From: an uncultured Candidatus Melainabacteria bacterium
GTDB lineage: Bacteria; Cyanobacteriota; Vampirovibrionia; Gastranaerophilales; Gastranaerophilaceae
Assembly: GCA_934692295.1 (NCBI GenBank)
Contig: CAKUTL010000001.1
Coordinates: 66,399-130,398 of the forward strand
Length of the DNA: 64,000 nucleotides
Reading direction: 5' to 3'
The stretch's first letter is position 1. Each line of letters starts with the position of its first letter. Both the position numbers and the translations under genes were made by a program. This document shows positions 62,396 to 64,000 of this stretch, one piece after another. Below the pieces are notes generated by a model. That model worked only from the letters and a program-made list of their open reading frames with translations. It searched no databases and was not told the origin of the DNA.

Positions 62396-62743
62396 TTAGC
62401 TTTTTAAAATATCTATTCCTTTTTGAGCTTGACGCAATATACCATAATAATATTCTAATTCTTGTTCATTTTTTGCATTATTTAAAATTTGAAAAGATTT
62501 GATATAAAAGGGGCTATTATTATTTGAATTTGAAGAATTAAAATCAAGACCAACATCTTCTATATTCAAGTCTAAAGCTGTTAGAATTTTATTTAAAGTA
62601 TTATACGTAGGAAAATAAACCCCTGTCTCTATTTTAGAAATATGCTTTTCATTTATTCCCGCAATTTCCGCCAAAGATTCTTGAGTTAAGTGTTTTGCTT
62701 TTCTAATCTGCTTAAGTTTTTGCCCAAAACTATTTTTAGCCAC
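62396..62743 (-). CDS. XRE-family transcriptional regulator
   Basis: The start is GTG (62743) with AAGGAGG 5 nt before. The 115-residue product has an N-terminal HTH (LKQIRKAKHLTQESLAEIAG, NEKHISKIETGVYFPTYNTL) and a helical C-terminal half of unknown role. These regulators bind palindromes as dimers. A 34-nt near-perfect palindrome overlaps its ribosome binding site, so autoregulation is likely. It is divergent from the pilin gene at 62901. Confidence 0.9.
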   Translation of the reverse strand: MAKNSFGQKLKQIRKAKHLTQESLAEIAGINEKHISKIETGVYFPTYNTLNKILTALDLNIEDVGLDFNSSNSNNNSPFYIKSFQILNNAKNEQELEYYYGILRQAQKGIDILKS

Positions 62744-62750
62744 CTTTGCC

Positions 62751-62784
62751 TCCTTGGTATAATTCTAAAAAATTATCCCAAGGA
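62751..62784. promoter_or_regulatory. 34-nt palindrome overlapping the XRE gene's ribosome binding site
   Basis: TCCTTGG-t-ATAATT-(6 nt)-AATTAT-c-CCAAGGA has seven plus six matched pairs with one mismatch. In the mRNA the AAGGAGG site partly falls in the 3' arm. It could be a DNA operator, an RNA hairpin that hides the ribosome site, or both. Confidence 0.6.
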
Positions 62785-62900
62785 AATATACAGCGAAATA
62801 CACTTATATTTATATTAATAATTCGTATTTAATAGGATAGTTTTCGTATTTTTATGATACTATCAAGTTAGATTAGTATATTTAGGAGGATAGCAAACTG

Positions 62901-63602
62901 ATGAAGTGTAATAAAAAATTAGCATTTACATTAGCAGAAGTTCTAATTACATTAGGGATTATTGGGGTAGTTGCAGCCATAACTATTCCATCTTTGATAA
63001 CTAATTATGAAAAGAAAGCCACCATAACAAAGTTAAAAAAAACATACTCTGAACTCGCAAATGCAGTCAAATTATCCGAAGCCGAAAATGGAGATATTTC
63101 GGGATGGGATATTTCTAATAAGTCAGAAGAAAATTTTGATACATTTCTTTTTCCATACATGAAAGCGAGTAAAAAAAATTATCCCGCAGGCTCATTTATG
63201 TATAAATTCACCAATGGCAGCAACGGAGGAGCTTTGGATATAGTAAATATGAACACTACTGTTTACACTCTATTATCAGGAAGCGAAGTAATTACATTAA
63301 AGACAAATAAGACAAATAGAAATTATATGTCAATTGTAGTTGATACAAATGGGGTTAAACAAAAGCCAAATAGATTAGGATATGATACTTTTTATATGAC
63401 AATTGATCCTCAATTAGGTTTTAGAATGTCTCAAGAAAACCAAGAAGAAATTAATAAAGGCACAACAACTTATAAAACAAGAGAAACACTTTTAAATGGA
63501 CCCGCCTCCTTTGGATACAATTGTAAAAATCTTGGAGTATGGTGTGGAGCATTGATACAACGAGATGGATGGGAAATGAAAAAAGATTACCCTTGGAAAT
63601 AA
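62901..63602 (+). CDS. Type IV pilin-like / pseudopilin protein 4
   Basis: AGGAGG at 62884-62889 precedes the ATG by 11 nt. The 233-residue product starts MKCNKKLAFTLAEVLITLGI, with Ala before FTL and Glu at mature position 5. The globular domain has VDTNGVKQKPNRLGYDTFYM, like the DxNGxxxPNxxGxDxF element of the other pilins here, and a Cys pair (YNCKNLGVWCG). It is apart from the other pilin genes, 28 kb away, and divergent from the XRE gene, which may control it. Confidence 0.85.
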   Translation: MKCNKKLAFTLAEVLITLGIIGVVAAITIPSLITNYEKKATITKLKKTYSELANAVKLSEAENGDISGWDISNKSEENFDTFLFPYMKASKKNYPAGSFMYKFTNGSNGGALDIVNMNTTVYTLLSGSEVITLKTNKTNRNYMSIVVDTNGVKQKPNRLGYDTFYMTIDPQLGFRMSQENQEEINKGTTTYKTRETLLNGPASFGYNCKNLGVWCGALIQRDGWEMKKDYPWK

Positions 63603-63665
63603 AAAATACAAATTGAACAGTTAATTTTACAACCCCTTTATCTTGTTGTAAAATCATAATTAATC

Positions 63666-64000
63666 ATGATTGAGAACTTGGAGAAAATTAAAGCTGCAAT
63701 AGAAATTGAGGCGAAATATCGTTATATCGATATTCACGGTAAAACACAGAGTTTTTCAAGTTTCATAAAAAAAGAAGCGAAAAGGATTGCAAAAAAATCT
63801 AAAAATCCTCGTTGGGAAATTGTTATTGACGCATTTGAAATGTATCCGGTTTCTTCTTTACCAGACAGAAGAAAAGCCATTGAACACCTTATAAGGGTAA
63901 TAAAATCAGATTTGGAACAAGAAGCTCTTGATAAACAAGAGGAAAAAGAACATCAACGACAAAGAGAAAAACACCCCTCTCAAGTTGATGTTATGTATAT
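63666..64000 (+). CDS. recG: Probable ATP-dependent DNA helicase RecG, N-terminal fragment
   Basis: ATG at 63666; the frame is open through the window edge (111 codons). The sequence MIENLEKIKAAIEIEAKYRY, PVSSLPDRRKAIEHLIRVIK and the final PSQVDVMY resemble the N-terminal extension and the start of the wedge domain (xxVKGVGP is expected next) found in cyanobacterial-type RecG. No helicase motif is within the window, so this is a guess supported by style. RecG remodels stalled forks. Confidence 0.5.
   Translation, partial: MIENLEKIKAAIEIEAKYRYIDIHGKTQSFSSFIKKEAKRIAKKSKNPRWEIVIDAFEMYPVSSLPDRRKAIEHLIRVIKSDLEQEALDKQEEKEHQRQREKHPSQVDVMY

Overview
The window is a low-GC bacterial chromosome segment with about 62 protein genes, one tRNA and no rRNA. 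I infer a gut-type non-photosynthetic cyanobacterial relative (Gastranaerophilales/Melainabacteria) or something close to it. The reasons are an A/T-rich genome, prepilins that all carry Ala-Phe-Thr-Leu at the cleavage site, a GspE/GspF/secretin cluster, several families of unknown proteins whose N-terminus carries an 'ITFTS'- or 'NFTG'-like signature, and a GGGtGRT protein paired with a NifU-like scaffold. This assignment is inference from protein style; no 16S gene is present.

Layout. 1-8 kb: truncated nrnA, a DciA/DUF721 gene, a large uncharacterised coiled-coil-ended protein, a receiver-GGDEF protein, two tandem paralogues with an HNH-like nuclease signature interrupted by about 280-residue helical insertions, and a TPR protein. 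8-20 kb: a glycine-zipper protein, a HAD hydrolase, a TPR lipoprotein, two orphan sugar ABC permeases, an OmpR-type two-component system with tadA, then yuiD-like/ispA/rsgA and rbgA-like/rplS clusters. 20-30.6 kb: pyruvate kinase, an SLH protein, a secreted Cys-rich protein, a P-loop kinase, two tandem glycine-zipper proteins, rnhB, and the GGGtGRT/NifU-like pair. 31-40.4 kb: three pilin-like genes, then (opposite strand) a PilP-like/secretin/GspE/GspF operon that would assemble and export pseudopili. 40.6-47 kb: YqeG phosphatase, a U32 protein, MATE transporter, queE with a DnaJ-like chaperone, and rplT-rpmI. 47-54.6 kb: tRNA-Pro with a decayed duplicate next to it, a DHA2 MFS transporter under a perfect 22-bp palindrome, pnuC, a membrane protein of unknown function, a purine nucleoside phosphorylase, a probable rpoZ, and glgA. 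54.6-64 kb: a 1198-residue zinc-ribbon/pseudo-cyclase/STAND-like protein whose promoter predicts a leaderless mRNA, an ABC1/UbiB-like kinase fusion, ruvB, an XRE regulator, another pilin, and the start of a probable recG.

Most intergenic spaces over 300 bp are filled with copies of a short dispersed repeat family (GTCATTCTGAG ... CTCAGAATGAC ends) and composite modules built from it. No transposase, integrase, CRISPR array or phage structural gene was found. The parts most likely to hold something undescribed are the interrupted-HNH pair, the leaderless zinc-ribbon/STAND protein, the UbiB-like kinase fusion and the glycine-zipper family.
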